This document shows positions 52,484-60,937 of a stretch of DNA of 64,000 nt, in pieces. The position numbers and the translations under genes were made by a program. Position 1 is the first letter of the stretch. Every line of letters begins with the position of its first letter. A model generated the notes under the pieces. The model made no database searches and had not been told where the DNA came from. It worked only from the letters and a program-made list of their open reading frames with translations. The stretch covers positions 1 to 64,000 of the forward strand of contig JAJQBQ010000017.1 of assembly GCA_021203205.1 (NCBI GenBank), written 5' to 3'. Source of the stretch: Lachnospiraceae bacterium (GTDB lineage: Bacteria; Bacillota; Clostridia; Lachnospirales; Lachnospiraceae).

Positions 52484-54415
52484 TTATCCTGCGCTTTCGT
52501 TTTTATCCTGTAATTTCACATAGTGATACGAAATATTATTCCGATCCGCAACCGCCTTTTCTCTTGTATGGCAGGTGAAAAGAACCGTCTGTTCTACCTG
52601 CGCCGCAAGGGCTCTCATTGTCATGGCCATGCGCTGATTGTCGTAATTTACAAAAGCGTCGTCCAGCAGCATCGGTTTCGGATCATTCTCGAAAATAAGT
52701 TCCGCTGCGGCGAGTCTTAAGCTTAAGTAGATCTGCTCGATCGTACCTTTGCTCAGCTGCTCCGCATCAAGCACCCTGCGATCGGTATGCACCCGGATTT
52801 TCAGATCTTCATCCATGATCAGCCGGTCATATTTTCCGCCTGTGATTTCGGATATGTAAAAAGATGCCAGGTCATTCAGACGGGTTCCAAAGTTTCCGCG
52901 GATCGCTGTGGCCGCCTCACTGATTTTTTCCGCCGCCAGATCCATTGCACGTATTTCTTCTTCCGCCTTCCCGATTTTTTCAAGCATTTCCGCAATTGTA
53001 CTCTGTTCCGCCTCCAGTTTTTCCCGTTCTTTGGCCAGATTTGACATCTCCCACTGACACTGATTCTGTGCCACGTTCTGTTCTTCCATACTGGCAAGTA
53101 TTTTCTTTGAACCGGCCGGCATGCCTTCAATCTTCTTTTTGATTGCTTCCTCCAGTTCCCTTAAGCTCTGTGCGACCCGCTCCTCCCTGTTTTCGGAAGC
53201 CGTAAGTTCGCGCAAAAGATCCTCATTTTCTTCTTTTGCGGACGCGAGACGCATGCAAACCTGGCGATATTCTTCCAGTTCCTCAAGATTCTCCTCTTTT
53301 CTTCTTTGATTTTTCCCCGTGAGAACCACACATAGCGCGAGCAAAAGAACGGCCAGAAGATCCAGGGCTCCCGCCCCTGCGATCCACCGGGTTTGCTGTA
53401 GCCTGCCCGCAAAATACGCGACATACACGCAGACGGAGGCGGCCACCAGAAGAATTGCCGGGATGAGCGTTTGCAGCGAAAGACTGATTTTTTGTTCTGT
53501 CTGATGCATTTTCTGCAGAACATCGTTCAAAGAACGGAAGTCTGCAGCGTCCAGTTCCTGCGTCATTCGCCCGATCTGCTCCCGTTTTTCCCCGATTTTC
53601 GCCTGCAGATTTTTCTGCTCCTTTGTAAGCTCCAGCCTGCGATTGGAAAGTTCCCGGTTCTCCGACTGCAGCGCTCTTAAGTTCTGCATTTCTTCCCGTT
53701 CCAGCTTCTGCTCATTTTCCAGGCTGCCCCGCAGTTTATTCATCTGTACTTCCAGTCCGGCCGCTCTCTGATCCAGCTCCTCCGCTTTCCGCGAAAGTTC
53801 TGCATCCTTCCGGTCGGCCTGGATCCAGGCATTCTTCCAGACCGCCTTTCGGTCGACCTGATTTTCCTTCGTGATTTTCTTTTTTCTGTCTTTCAGATAC
53901 TCGGAAGCCTTCTTCAAATTCATCTGCGCATGTCTGGTGGATGCCAGATTTGCCGCATACTGCTTTAATACGACAGCGAGATCCGCGTCCGTCCGCCCGC
54001 CGAGCTGTGTGACGCTGACCGTGTTGTAGTAGCTCTCCTCAAACAGCCCGCCGAATAATATTTTTCGGCCTTCCTCATCCAGTTCAGCCCCGGTGTCTTC
54101 GCGGACTACGCGCACCATCTTTCGTTCGGTTTTAAATTCGCGGTCCATGCGGTAGGTAATTCCGTCTGTTTCAAAACGCATGCTCCCCGCATAGGCGCCC
54201 GGAGCATCCCATGGCTCATATCGCGTGTAGTCGTCCGTCCGGGCCGCGCGGCCCCGTCCGCGCTCCAGGCCGAACAGCATCCCGCGGATAAAGGTGTGGA
54301 CAGTCGTCTTTCCGGCTTCATTTTCCCCGTATAAAATGTTGATGCCGGGCTTAAGCGTGATTTTCCTGTCATGGAACTGACCGAAATCTTTTAAATATAG
54401 TTCTTTTATGATCAT
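52484..54415 (-). CDS. YhaN/SbcC-like AAA ATPase with coiled coils
   Basis: A 643-residue SMC-like ATPase. N-terminal Walker A reads YGENEAGKTTVHTF near residue 32; two coiled-coil stretches follow (about 175-290 and 370-480), with a hydrophobic double-helix segment between (about 312-365, two membrane-spanning candidates) as in Bacillus YhaN. The C-terminal ATPase half has SKGTIEQIYLSLRLA (signature) and Walker B MLLDDAFVNYD. With the YhaO-like nuclease next to it, it likely forms a DNA end-processing complex like SbcCD. The D-loop and Walker motifs are intact. Confidence 0.87.
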   Translation of the reverse strand: MIIKELYLKDFGQFHDRKITLKPGINILYGENEAGKTTVHTFIRGMLFGLERGRGRAARTDDYTRYEPWDAPGAYAGSMRFETDGITYRMDREFKTERKMVRVVREDTGAELDEEGRKILFGGLFEESYYNTVSVTQLGGRTDADLAVVLKQYAANLASTRHAQMNLKKASEYLKDRKKKITKENQVDRKAVWKNAWIQADRKDAELSRKAEELDQRAAGLEVQMNKLRGSLENEQKLEREEMQNLRALQSENRELSNRRLELTKEQKNLQAKIGEKREQIGRMTQELDAADFRSLNDVLQKMHQTEQKISLSLQTLIPAILLVAASVCVYVAYFAGRLQQTRWIAGAGALDLLAVLLLALCVVLTGKNQRRKEENLEELEEYRQVCMRLASAKEENEDLLRELTASENREERVAQSLRELEEAIKKKIEGMPAGSKKILASMEEQNVAQNQCQWEMSNLAKEREKLEAEQSTIAEMLEKIGKAEEEIRAMDLAAEKISEAATAIRGNFGTRLNDLASFYISEITGGKYDRLIMDEDLKIRVHTDRRVLDAEQLSKGTIEQIYLSLRLAAAELIFENDPKPMLLDDAFVNYDNQRMAMTMRALAAQVEQTVLFTCHTREKAVADRNNISYHYVKLQDKNESAG

Positions 54416-54563
54416 AACCCTGTACTCCGTTCTCTTAAATCAGTTACGCTCTGCGAGACTTCTCCCTCAAATCATTCACGTTCTGCCTGTCGACTCTGTC
54501 AATGATTTCTGTTCTGTCAACGACTCTCTCAAATCATTCGCATTCCGTCTGACAATTTTCTGC
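54416..54563. repeat. Short direct repeats between the YhaN- and YhaO-like genes
   Basis: The phrase CTCAAATCATTC followed by ACGTTCTGCCTG or GCATTCCGTCTG occurs twice (about 54472 and 54531), with a degenerate third copy between them (TCAATGATTTCTGTTCTG). The gap is 148 bp and gene-free. Confidence 0.5.
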
Positions 54564-55619
54564 TTATTCTTCGTTTAAGAGCGCCTGCACACCGTAGGCT
54601 CTGGCCTTCTTTTCCATCTCCGAGAGCTTCGCATCATCGTCACCGAACCCGGAGATAAAAATTCCAAGCATATTGCCCTCGTTTTCCCTCCGCAGCTTTT
54701 CGTAGTCGTAGGAAAGCTCCGTATCATCCTCCACTTTTACGATGTTGCCCAGAAGATATATGCTGTCGATATCAACCGCAAAGTCCGGGTTGCGCTCCCC
54801 CACAAGGCGAACACGGTACATGTGATGATCTCCTTCCGCTGCCATGCGTGCACTGATCTCCCGGGTGATGGCGGTCATGGTGGATTTCACGGTCACCGGT
54901 ATCACCAGTTCACGGTAGTTGCGCCTGGCGAAGGGCACGAAGCGCACATCGCAGGCTCCTTTTTGCACCTCCACGTCAAGATAGCCGTGCTCCCCGGTCT
55001 CATTCATGTCAATCGGTTCCAGGGAACCGGGGAAGGCGTAATTTCTCTCCTTTTGCCAGCGCGGCGTATGCAGATGGCCGAGCGCAATGTAGTCAAATCC
55101 GCTTTCGGCCAGTCTCGCGTAGTCGATCGGCGCATGCAGCTCATCGCCGCCGTGCGCCACGAGAATATTGATCTTTTTCGGATCCACCGGGTGTACATAG
55201 TCATAAATGCCCTCGGTGATCTGCGTCTGGCGATAGCTTAGACCGTAAACCTCTGCCCCGCATCCCGCGACCGGTGCGCGGTGCATATCTCCTTTTTTGA
55301 AAAAAATGACGTTTTCGCTCCACTGAAAGCTCTCATAGCTGGAATGGTCACGGATATAGTCGTGATTTCCCGCAATCACTGCCACCGGAATGGGGCTGAT
55401 GTCCGCCAGAAGTTCCGAAACCTCCCGCAGCTCCCGTTCCAGCGGGCTTCTGTGAAACAGATCCCCCGCTATGATAAATAAATCCGGCTGCAGTTCTTTT
55501 ACCCGCGCCACAAGCGCCGCAAAGGTCTCCCAGATTTCCTTTCCGCGCATGGCAGACCAGTTGTACTGCTTTTCCGGGGCCGCACCCAAATGGATGTCGG
55601 CTGTGTGTATGATTCGCAT
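54564..55619 (-). CDS. YhaO/SbcD-like metallophosphoesterase (DNA nuclease)
   Basis: A 351-residue calcineurin-type phosphoesterase. Metal ligands are seen in HTADIHLG near residue 5, FIIAGDLFHRS, VAVIAGNHDYIRD, VAHGGDE and ALGHLHTPR. This pattern marks the SbcD/Mre11 nuclease group. The C-terminal part (about 230-351) is a smaller capping region. With the adjacent YhaN-like ATPase it should cut DNA ends or hairpins. That is of note in a chromosome full of palindromes, as SbcCD-type nucleases cut hairpins (inference). Confidence 0.9.
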   Translation of the reverse strand: MRIIHTADIHLGAAPEKQYNWSAMRGKEIWETFAALVARVKELQPDLFIIAGDLFHRSPLERELREVSELLADISPIPVAVIAGNHDYIRDHSSYESFQWSENVIFFKKGDMHRAPVAGCGAEVYGLSYRQTQITEGIYDYVHPVDPKKINILVAHGGDELHAPIDYARLAESGFDYIALGHLHTPRWQKERNYAFPGSLEPIDMNETGEHGYLDVEVQKGACDVRFVPFARRNYRELVIPVTVKSTMTAITREISARMAAEGDHHMYRVRLVGERNPDFAVDIDSIYLLGNIVKVEDDTELSYDYEKLRRENEGNMLGIFISGFGDDDAKLSEMEKKARAYGVQALLNEE

Positions 55620-55692
55620 TTATCAGGCTCCCCCTTTTCGTGTGATACCGACCATTATAGACAAAAGATAAGGAAATGGCAAGCGGGATTCG

Positions 55693-55834
55693 TTGACTTT
55701 CGGGGTGGGGTGTGGTAGAGTGTTTCTGTTCACGGTTTTGCTTCGAATGCGGACGGCATGGGCAGACAGAAGTTTTCATAGACGGTTCCGCCCCGTCCTC
55801 TTTCACAACAGTTCGCAGATGCGTGAACAGAAAC
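55693..55834 (+). promoter_or_regulatory. Promoter and hairpin leader of the 88-residue gene
   Basis: TTGACT (55693-55698) and TAGAGT (55716-55721) are 17 bp apart. Directly after the -10 a 13-bp perfect inverted repeat begins: GTTTCTGTTCACG (55722-55734) with 55822-55834. Its 87-base loop can fold further. The coding start is at 55931, so the leader is about 205 bases. No other gene is seen in 55620-55930. Confidence 0.55.
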
Positions 55835-55930
55835 GATGTAACAGGGCTTACAGGAGTTGAATGGTTAACGCCGGGCAGGTTTGAAATTGTTAACTTCAGG
55901 CTAAAAGAATGGAAAGAAGGATGCATAACT

Positions 55931-56197
55931 ATGTTCCGTTTATGGGGTAAGATTTATAAGGATACACGGATGGTGCGGGAGGCTACGGTTTGTGTGGAGG
56001 GGGACTTGAACCGGACGAAAAAGGTGTTTGAAGGGCTGGATTTACTTTGCAGGAAGTTTGACCTGGCTGTGCCGATCTGGCTGGATAAAAATGTGAGGGA
56101 TTTCAAACGACACAGCCGGACACGGTTTAAGCAGGATAATTTTATTGAGAAGCTGGATTTTGATTATCTGGAGATTCAGGTGGTGGAAGAAGACTAA
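55931..56197 (+). CDS. Small protein of 88 residues, unknown function
   Basis: The frame is open further upstream, but the ATG at 55931 is preferred: AGAAGGA lies 9-10 bases before it and the upstream part runs through a hairpin leader. The product is basic in the middle (KNVRDFKRHSRTRFKQDNF) and acidic at the end. It has no membrane helix and no recognised domain; the phrase DLLCRKFDLAVPIWLDKN suggests a small globular alpha/beta fold. A terminator follows. It is divergent from the YhaO-like gene. Confidence 0.72.
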   Translation: MFRLWGKIYKDTRMVREATVCVEGDLNRTKKVFEGLDLLCRKFDLAVPIWLDKNVRDFKRHSRTRFKQDNFIEKLDFDYLEIQVVEED

Positions 56198-56330
56198 AAA
56201 CGGCAGAGCAAGGTGAAATATATCGAAGACAGAGGAGCAAATAAATCTCTCCCATTATAATGTCGGCCTCCATCGCTACGACAATGTTCATTTTGGAATT
56301 TCCTGTTGACTATATGATGACGTAAACGAC

Positions 56331-56376
56331 AAAAGGTCATGAACCGGACTCTTACATTCGGATTCATGACCTTTTT
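56331..56376 (+). terminator. Terminator after the 88-residue gene
   Basis: AAAAGGTCATGAA (56331-56343) pairs with TTCATGACCTTTT (56363-56375), and a T-run follows. Confidence 0.88.
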
Positions 56377-56431
56377 CTGTCTATCTGTCCTGAAATTGTT
56401 TCGCTGCAACATTCTTACAGATTGCCGTCTG

Positions 56432-56623
56432 CTTACAGAAGCTATGCAACGTCTGCTTACAAAAGCTGCGCACCGTTTGCTTACAGAAGCTGTGCACCGT
56501 CTACTTACAGAAGCTGCGCACCGTTTACTTACAGAAGCTGCGCACCGTTTACTTACAGAAGCTGCGCACCGTTTGCTTACAGAAGCTGCGCACTGTTTGC
56601 TTATAAAAGCCGCGCAAAATAGG
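56432..56623. repeat. 24-bp tandem repeat array, eight units
   Basis: Eight 24-bp units of consensus CTTACAGAAGCTGCGCACCG plus TTTG/A run from 56432 to 56623, the last one degenerate. Units 3-7 are nearly identical. The array ends 15 bp before the pgi stop codon. The period keeps a frame open (LLTEAAHR repeats), but there is no ribosome binding site or start of merit, so it is not called as a gene. Confidence 0.85.
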
Positions 56624-56638
56624 TGCTGCCAGTTTAAA

Positions 56639-57985
56639 TTACAGCCTCTTCAGCAGTTCTTCTCTCTGCTTTTCATAGCCCGGCTTGCCGAGGAGGGCGA
56701 ACATGTTCTTCTTGTAGCTTTCCACGCCCGGCTGATTGAACGGGTTGACGCCCAGCAGATAGCCGGATACGCCGCAGGCGAATTCGAAGAAGTAGAACAG
56801 CTCACCGAGGTAGAATTCGTTCTGTTCCGGAATGCTGACCATGAGGTTCGGCACATTGCCGTCCGTGTGGGCGAGAATGGTTCCGTTCATGGCGCTCTTA
56901 TTTACGAAGTCCATGCTCTTGCCGGCGAGATAGTTTAATCCGTCCAGATCCACCGGCTCTTCCTCGATAACGATCTCGTGCTTCGGCGTCTCCACGTTCA
57001 GCACGGTCTCGAACATGATGCGCGCACCGTCCTGGATGAACTGGCCCATAGAGTGCAGGTCAGTTGTCAGATCGACGGCTGCCGGGAAGATACCCTTCTG
57101 ATCCTTGCCCTCGGACTCGCCGTAGAGCTGCTTCCACCACTCGGAGATGTAGTGAAGCGAAGGCTCGTAGTTGCAGACAATCTCCACACTCTTATTCTTG
57201 CGAAGAAGGATGTTGCGGACTGCCGCATACTGGAGTGCATCGTTTTCCGCGAACGGTGCATTCAGCGCACGCTCGCGTCCGCTGGCCGCGCCCGCCATCA
57301 GCGCGTCGATATCCGCACCGCTCACCGCGATCGGCAGAAGACCCACCGCCGTCAGTACGGAGTAACGGCCGCCGACATCATCCGGCACTACGAAGGTCTC
57401 GTAGCCTTCCTCATTGGAGAGGTTCTTTAATGCTCCACGCGCCTTGTCGGTTGTGGCGTAAATTCTCTTTGCGGCCTCGGCCTTGCCGTACTTCTCCTCC
57501 AGCTTTTTCTTGAAAATGCGGAAGGCGATCGCCGGCTCGGTGGTCGTGCCGGACTTGGAGATGATGTTCACGGAGAAGTCCTTCCCCTCGATCACGTCCA
57601 GAAGGTCGCTTAAGTACGAGCTGCTGATGCTGTTTCCCACGAAATAGATTTCCGGTGCCTTGCGCACGGACTTGTCTACCACGTTGTAGAAGCTGTGCTT
57701 TAAGAATTCGATCGCCGCGCGGGCCCCCAGATAGGAGCCGCCGATGCCGATCACCAGCAACACATCCGAATCGCTCTGAATTTTCTTTGCCGCCGCTTTG
57801 ATGCGGTCAAACTCTTCCTTATCATAATCCACCGGGAGATCAACCCACCCAAGGAAATCGTTTCCCGCACCGGACTTATTTACCAGAATCTGCTTTGCGC
57901 CGTCCACCAGCACTTCCATGCTTTTAATCTCGTCCTGGGAGATAAAGGAAGCTGCTTTGGAATGATCAAATGTAACCTTTGCCAT
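56639..57985 (-). CDS. pgi: Glucose-6-phosphate isomerase
   Basis: Pgi interconverts glucose-6-phosphate and fructose-6-phosphate in glycolysis. The 448-residue protein is of the shorter bacterial type. Seen are the sugar-phosphate loops [16 protein letters not shown] and [14 protein letters not shown], the [16 protein letters not shown] motif, and the C-terminal [18 protein letters not shown] with the catalytic region histidine earlier in [13 protein letters not shown] precedes the ATG at 57985. It has its own promoter. Confidence 0.98.
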   Translation of the reverse strand: MAKVTFDHSKAASFISQDEIKSMEVLVDGAKQILVNKSGAGNDFLGWVDLPVDYDKEEFDRIKAAAKKIQSDSDVLLVIGIGGSYLGARAAIEFLKHSFYNVVDKSVRKAPEIYFVGNSISSSYLSDLLDVIEGKDFSVNIISKSGTTTEPAIAFRIFKKKLEEKYGKAEAAKRIYATTDKARGALKNLSNEEGYETFVVPDDVGGRYSVLTAVGLLPIAVSGADIDALMAGAASGRERALNAPFAENDALQYAAVRNILLRKNKSVEIVCNYEPSLHYISEWWKQLYGESEGKDQKGIFPAAVDLTTDLHSMGQFIQDGARIMFETVLNVETPKHEIVIEEEPVDLDGLNYLAGKSMDFVNKSAMNGTILAHTDGNVPNLMVSIPEQNEFYLGELFYFFEFACGVSGYLLGVNPFNQPGVESYKKNMFALLGKPGYEKQREELLKRL

Positions 57986-58042
57986 CGTAAATTCCTCCTG
58001 ATATTATATAGGTTGGTGTGTTGTACCGACCAACTCCCGTTT

Positions 58043-58070
58043 ATTATAACATTCCGGTAATTTTTTACAA
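58043..58070 (-). promoter_or_regulatory. pgi promoter
   Basis: On the minus strand TTGTAA (58070-58065) and TATAAT (58048-58043) with a 16-bp spacer, about 55 bp before the pgi ATG. Confidence 0.7.
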
Positions 58071-58102
58071 GCCTTTTTTCATCCCGGGAAGTGAATTGTA
58101 AC

Positions 58103-58335
58103 ACTATAGTGTTGTCTATTCACGGCCGCCCGAGTTCCGCTGTGCGGAACTCATGAACTCGCAAAAACTTCGACCAAAATTTCATAATAACGTTACATTT
58201 CGCGAAGTTTTTGCTCGTGTGGGGGCGGTGACTGTTGCACAGTCATCCTCCAGGAGTCAGTAATTCCCCTTACGAGCAAGCTCGACGTGGAATTACTGAC
58301 TCCTGGAGGTCTCCCGTGAATAGTAACACTATAGT
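58103..58335. repeat. Large multi-hairpin fold-back element, type C copy 2
   Basis: Outer arms ACTATAGTGTT-CTATTCACGG (58103-58125) and CCGTGAATAG-AACACTATAGT (58314-58335). Inside are four perfect hairpins: GAGTTCCGC (58132-58140 with 58144-58152), GCAAAAACTTCG (58161-58172 with 58203-58214), TGACTGT (58229-58235 with 58239-58245) and CTCCAGGAGTCAGTAATTCC (58248-58267 with 58289-58308). The right arm covers the stop codon of the next gene. It shares TCGCAAAAACTTCGACC with the element at 34946. Confidence 0.85.
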
Positions 58336-59738
58336 CCCATATACTCTCTCAGCAGTTTCAGAAGTTCTTCTTCGCGCAGATTTCTGCCCGCGTCGCCGTA
58401 GAGGTTTCCCGAGGAGTTCTCCGCACCGGTTCCCTCGCCGCTGTTCGGGTTTCCTTCCGTTCCCGCTGCGGAGACGCCTTTCCCCGCCAAACGGCGCCTT
58501 TTGGCGGCAGGCGGCGTTGTCGGCGCGGTTGCCGCAGCTTCCATTTCCGCCAGCCTGTCCGGCTCCTCCGCTACGTCGCCTCTTTCCGCACCACTCTCCG
58601 CAAGGCTGTTTGCCGCTAACCCATTCGCCCCCAGACTGCTCTCCGGATTCAACGCTACAATAACATCCCTGGTGTTTTTTCCTTTCCTGCGGGCGCCGGT
58701 CGCTTTTCGTTCTTCCATCTCCTCCTGCGCAATCTGCACATTTTTTGCGCGGGCGCGTGTGGATGTGGCAGCTGCCTTTTTGCGCGCCCCGCTGCGGGTG
58801 CGTGCGGCGCTTTCTTCCGCTTCCGATTCGGCGGCTTCAAAAGCTTCCCCGGAAGAAATGACATCGCCGATTGTCATTACTCCGGCAGCTCCCTTCTTCC
58901 CCGAAACTTTCGTGGCGGCAGCTGTCGCTTTCCCTCTTTCTTTCCTGAGAGACCGGGGTTCCTCTGCCTTTGCAGCATCGTCTCCTCCGGACATGCTGTC
59001 GGCTGCCACATCATTCATGTTGCCTGCAGACGCTCCGCTCATGCCGACGGCTGCCGCGGCAAATTCTTCTGTCCCGCCCGGATTTCCTGCCGCCATATTT
59101 CCGGACCGCGCGGTCATCTCTGTCTCCAAAGCCTCGCTTCCCGGATCCTCTCTTCTGCCGCGATCCCCCGCAATCTCCCGCACTCTGCCGCTTAAGGCAA
59201 TCTCCCTGCCCAGCTGGTGGAATTTCTCGTTGTCGAAATAATCCACGAGGTTTGTTTCGAGACGTCGGCGTTTTGTCCGGTTGTCCAGCAGATTCTGCCA
59301 GAAGATCAGCATGGCCGCAAGGGCCGCACCTGCCAGCGTGTAGATGAGCGCGTTCATGCCGGAAAGGTGCAGGAACTCTTTCACCTCGGGAACATAACGA
59401 CCGATCACGTAAGTCCCGCCAATGGCAAAGCCGGTCACTCCGCAAAGGAAAGCCGCCAGTGTTGCCATGTGGTGCCAGGTCCAAAGACGCAGACCCGCCA
59501 GCCGGTAGTGTTCCAGCATTCCATTTACCATGGTTTTCGCATTATGTACGGTTCCGTTCAGATAGTAGCTTGTCTCGTAACGCAGCTTTGTCAGCTTCAC
59601 CAGCTTCTTCCCAGGTCTCCCCATGTCCGCCGTGTCGCGCAGGTATCTTCGGTAAAACAGGCTCAGGATTCCTTCTCCGACCGCTCCCACGGCAAAGATG
59701 ACTCCCATGACAATCAGGATTCCCCCCGTTTCCAACAT
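58329..59738 (-). CDS. Membrane protein with long Ala/Glu/Arg-rich tail, unknown function
   Basis: A 469-residue protein from the ATG at 59738 (GGAGG 8 bases upstream). It has one helix at the N-terminus (about 4-26), a cytoplasmic segment with RYETSYYLNGTVHNAKTMV, two or three helices at about 85-150, then a long hydrophilic tail (about 165-469) that is Ala-, Glu-, Arg- and Lys-rich with no clear fold. The last residues (EELLKLLREYMGL) form a short amphipathic helix, a possible docking tail. Its stop codon lies inside a fold-back element. No family recognised. Confidence 0.7.
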   Translation of the reverse strand: MLETGGILIVMGVIFAVGAVGEGILSLFYRRYLRDTADMGRPGKKLVKLTKLRYETSYYLNGTVHNAKTMVNGMLEHYRLAGLRLWTWHHMATLAAFLCGVTGFAIGGTYVIGRYVPEVKEFLHLSGMNALIYTLAGAALAAMLIFWQNLLDNRTKRRRLETNLVDYFDNEKFHQLGREIALSGRVREIAGDRGRREDPGSEALETEMTARSGNMAAGNPGGTEEFAAAAVGMSGASAGNMNDVAADSMSGGDDAAKAEEPRSLRKERGKATAAATKVSGKKGAAGVMTIGDVISSGEAFEAAESEAEESAARTRSGARKKAAATSTRARAKNVQIAQEEMEERKATGARRKGKNTRDVIVALNPESSLGANGLAANSLAESGAERGDVAEEPDRLAEMEAAATAPTTPPAAKRRRLAGKGVSAAGTEGNPNSGEGTGAENSSGNLYGDAGRNLREEELLKLLREYMGL

Positions 59739-59954
59739 CGCATTTTCCTCCTTTAATCGTCCCCTCTTCTCATGGCGACCTGCTCCCCTTCGCGGCATTC
59801 ACGCTTTGGCGAAAATGACTTGCCACGGGCAAAGATAAGGCAGTCAGGTTTCGAAAATAACCAGGAACCGCATACTGCGGAACAAACAATTTATTAGCCA
59901 TCCTTCGTGCCAGATTTCAGGTGATTTTCTTAAGGAAAGCATACCTTTTTCCCG

Positions 59955-59995
59955 CAAAAAAAGAAAGCAGAATCGTTCGTCAAATTCCGCTTTCT
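59955..59995 (-). terminator. Terminator of mtnN
   Basis: AGAAAGC (59962-59968) pairs with GCTTTCT (59989-59995), extended by an imperfect GAA/TTC; on the minus strand it is followed by seven Ts. It ends mtnN about 65 bp after the stop. The rest of 59739-60060 shows no gene. Confidence 0.85.
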
Positions 59996-60060
59996 TTCAG
60001 CAAATTGTTTGCATTTTCGATATATCATCTCATGGTTCGATTTATTATGACATTCTGCAT

Positions 60061-60780
60061 TTATTCCCTTCCACGCCCCGTCCGGCAAATCGTCGCAAAT
60101 ATTTCTTTCAGCAGCCTTACGCTGTTCTTCACCGCCGCCATGTAGAATTCGTCGTACGAGACGGATGCGCTGTCGTCCGCCTTATCGGAGATGGCGCGGA
60201 TAATGAGAAACGGGATGCCGTTCAGGTACGCGGCCTGACCGATCGCCGCACCCTCCATCTCCGTGCACAGGCCGCCGAACTGCGACACGAGCCAGTCCTT
60301 CTTTGCCTTGTCGGAGACAAACTGGTCGCCGCTGACAATGCGGCCTCTGAAAATGCCGATCTCGGGGCAGGCCCTGCGGCTGCAGGTCTCCGCCAGCTCA
60401 ATAAGGCCAGAATCCGCTTTAAAATCCGACTCCGCCATCTGAGGGATCACACCCACCGGGTAGCCAAAGCCTGTGGCGTCCATGTCGTGCTGCAGCACAT
60501 CCGTCGACAACACCAGGTCGCCGATGTCGATTCTGGCATCCAGCGAGCCCGCCACACCCGTGTTGATCACCGCGTCCACGCCATAAATATCCGCCAGAAT
60601 CTGCGTGCAGATGCCCGCGTTCACCTTGCCGATGCCGCTCTTTACCACCACTGCCGGGAGCCCCCAGAGCATCCCGCTGTGAAACTCCATGCCCGCGCGC
60701 ACAGCCACGTCAGCCCCTTCCATGGCGTCCTTTAACGCCTGAACCTCTTCCTCCATTGCACCAATTAATCCGATTTTCAT
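60061..60780 (-). CDS. mtnN: 5'-methylthioadenosine/S-adenosylhomocysteine nucleosidase
   Basis: MtnN removes adenine from methylthioadenosine and S-adenosylhomocysteine, recycling by-products of SAM-dependent reactions. The 239-residue product starts MKIGLIGAMEEEV at 60780 after GAGGAAC. Motifs: FHSGMLWG, VVKSGIGKVNAGICTQIL, the catalytic glutamate in CTEMEGAAIGQAA, and the aspartate in RAISDKADD. A reading frame continues far upstream, but it has no site and does not belong to the family. Confidence 0.97.
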   Translation of the reverse strand: MKIGLIGAMEEEVQALKDAMEGADVAVRAGMEFHSGMLWGLPAVVVKSGIGKVNAGICTQILADIYGVDAVINTGVAGSLDARIDIGDLVLSTDVLQHDMDATGFGYPVGVIPQMAESDFKADSGLIELAETCSRRACPEIGIFRGRIVSGDQFVSDKAKKDWLVSQFGGLCTEMEGAAIGQAAYLNGIPFLIIRAISDKADDSASVSYDEFYMAAVKNSVRLLKEIFATICRTGRGRE

Positions 60781-60937
60781 TTTGTTCCTCCATTCTTTTA
60801 ACATTTCATCTGTCTGCTGACATCTTGCACTACATTTTCCATGCTCTAAAAAGTTTCCTTTTAAGTTAATTTCTTTTTTTCGGTCGGCTTTTCGCGAAAA
60901 CATCCAATCGGATACTGTCCGGAAATTTATACCGTGT

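Noticed and set aside
56339..56938. Plus-strand open frame across the 24-bp tandem array and into pgi
   Set aside because: It arises from the repeat period and the antisense of pgi; no ribosome binding site.
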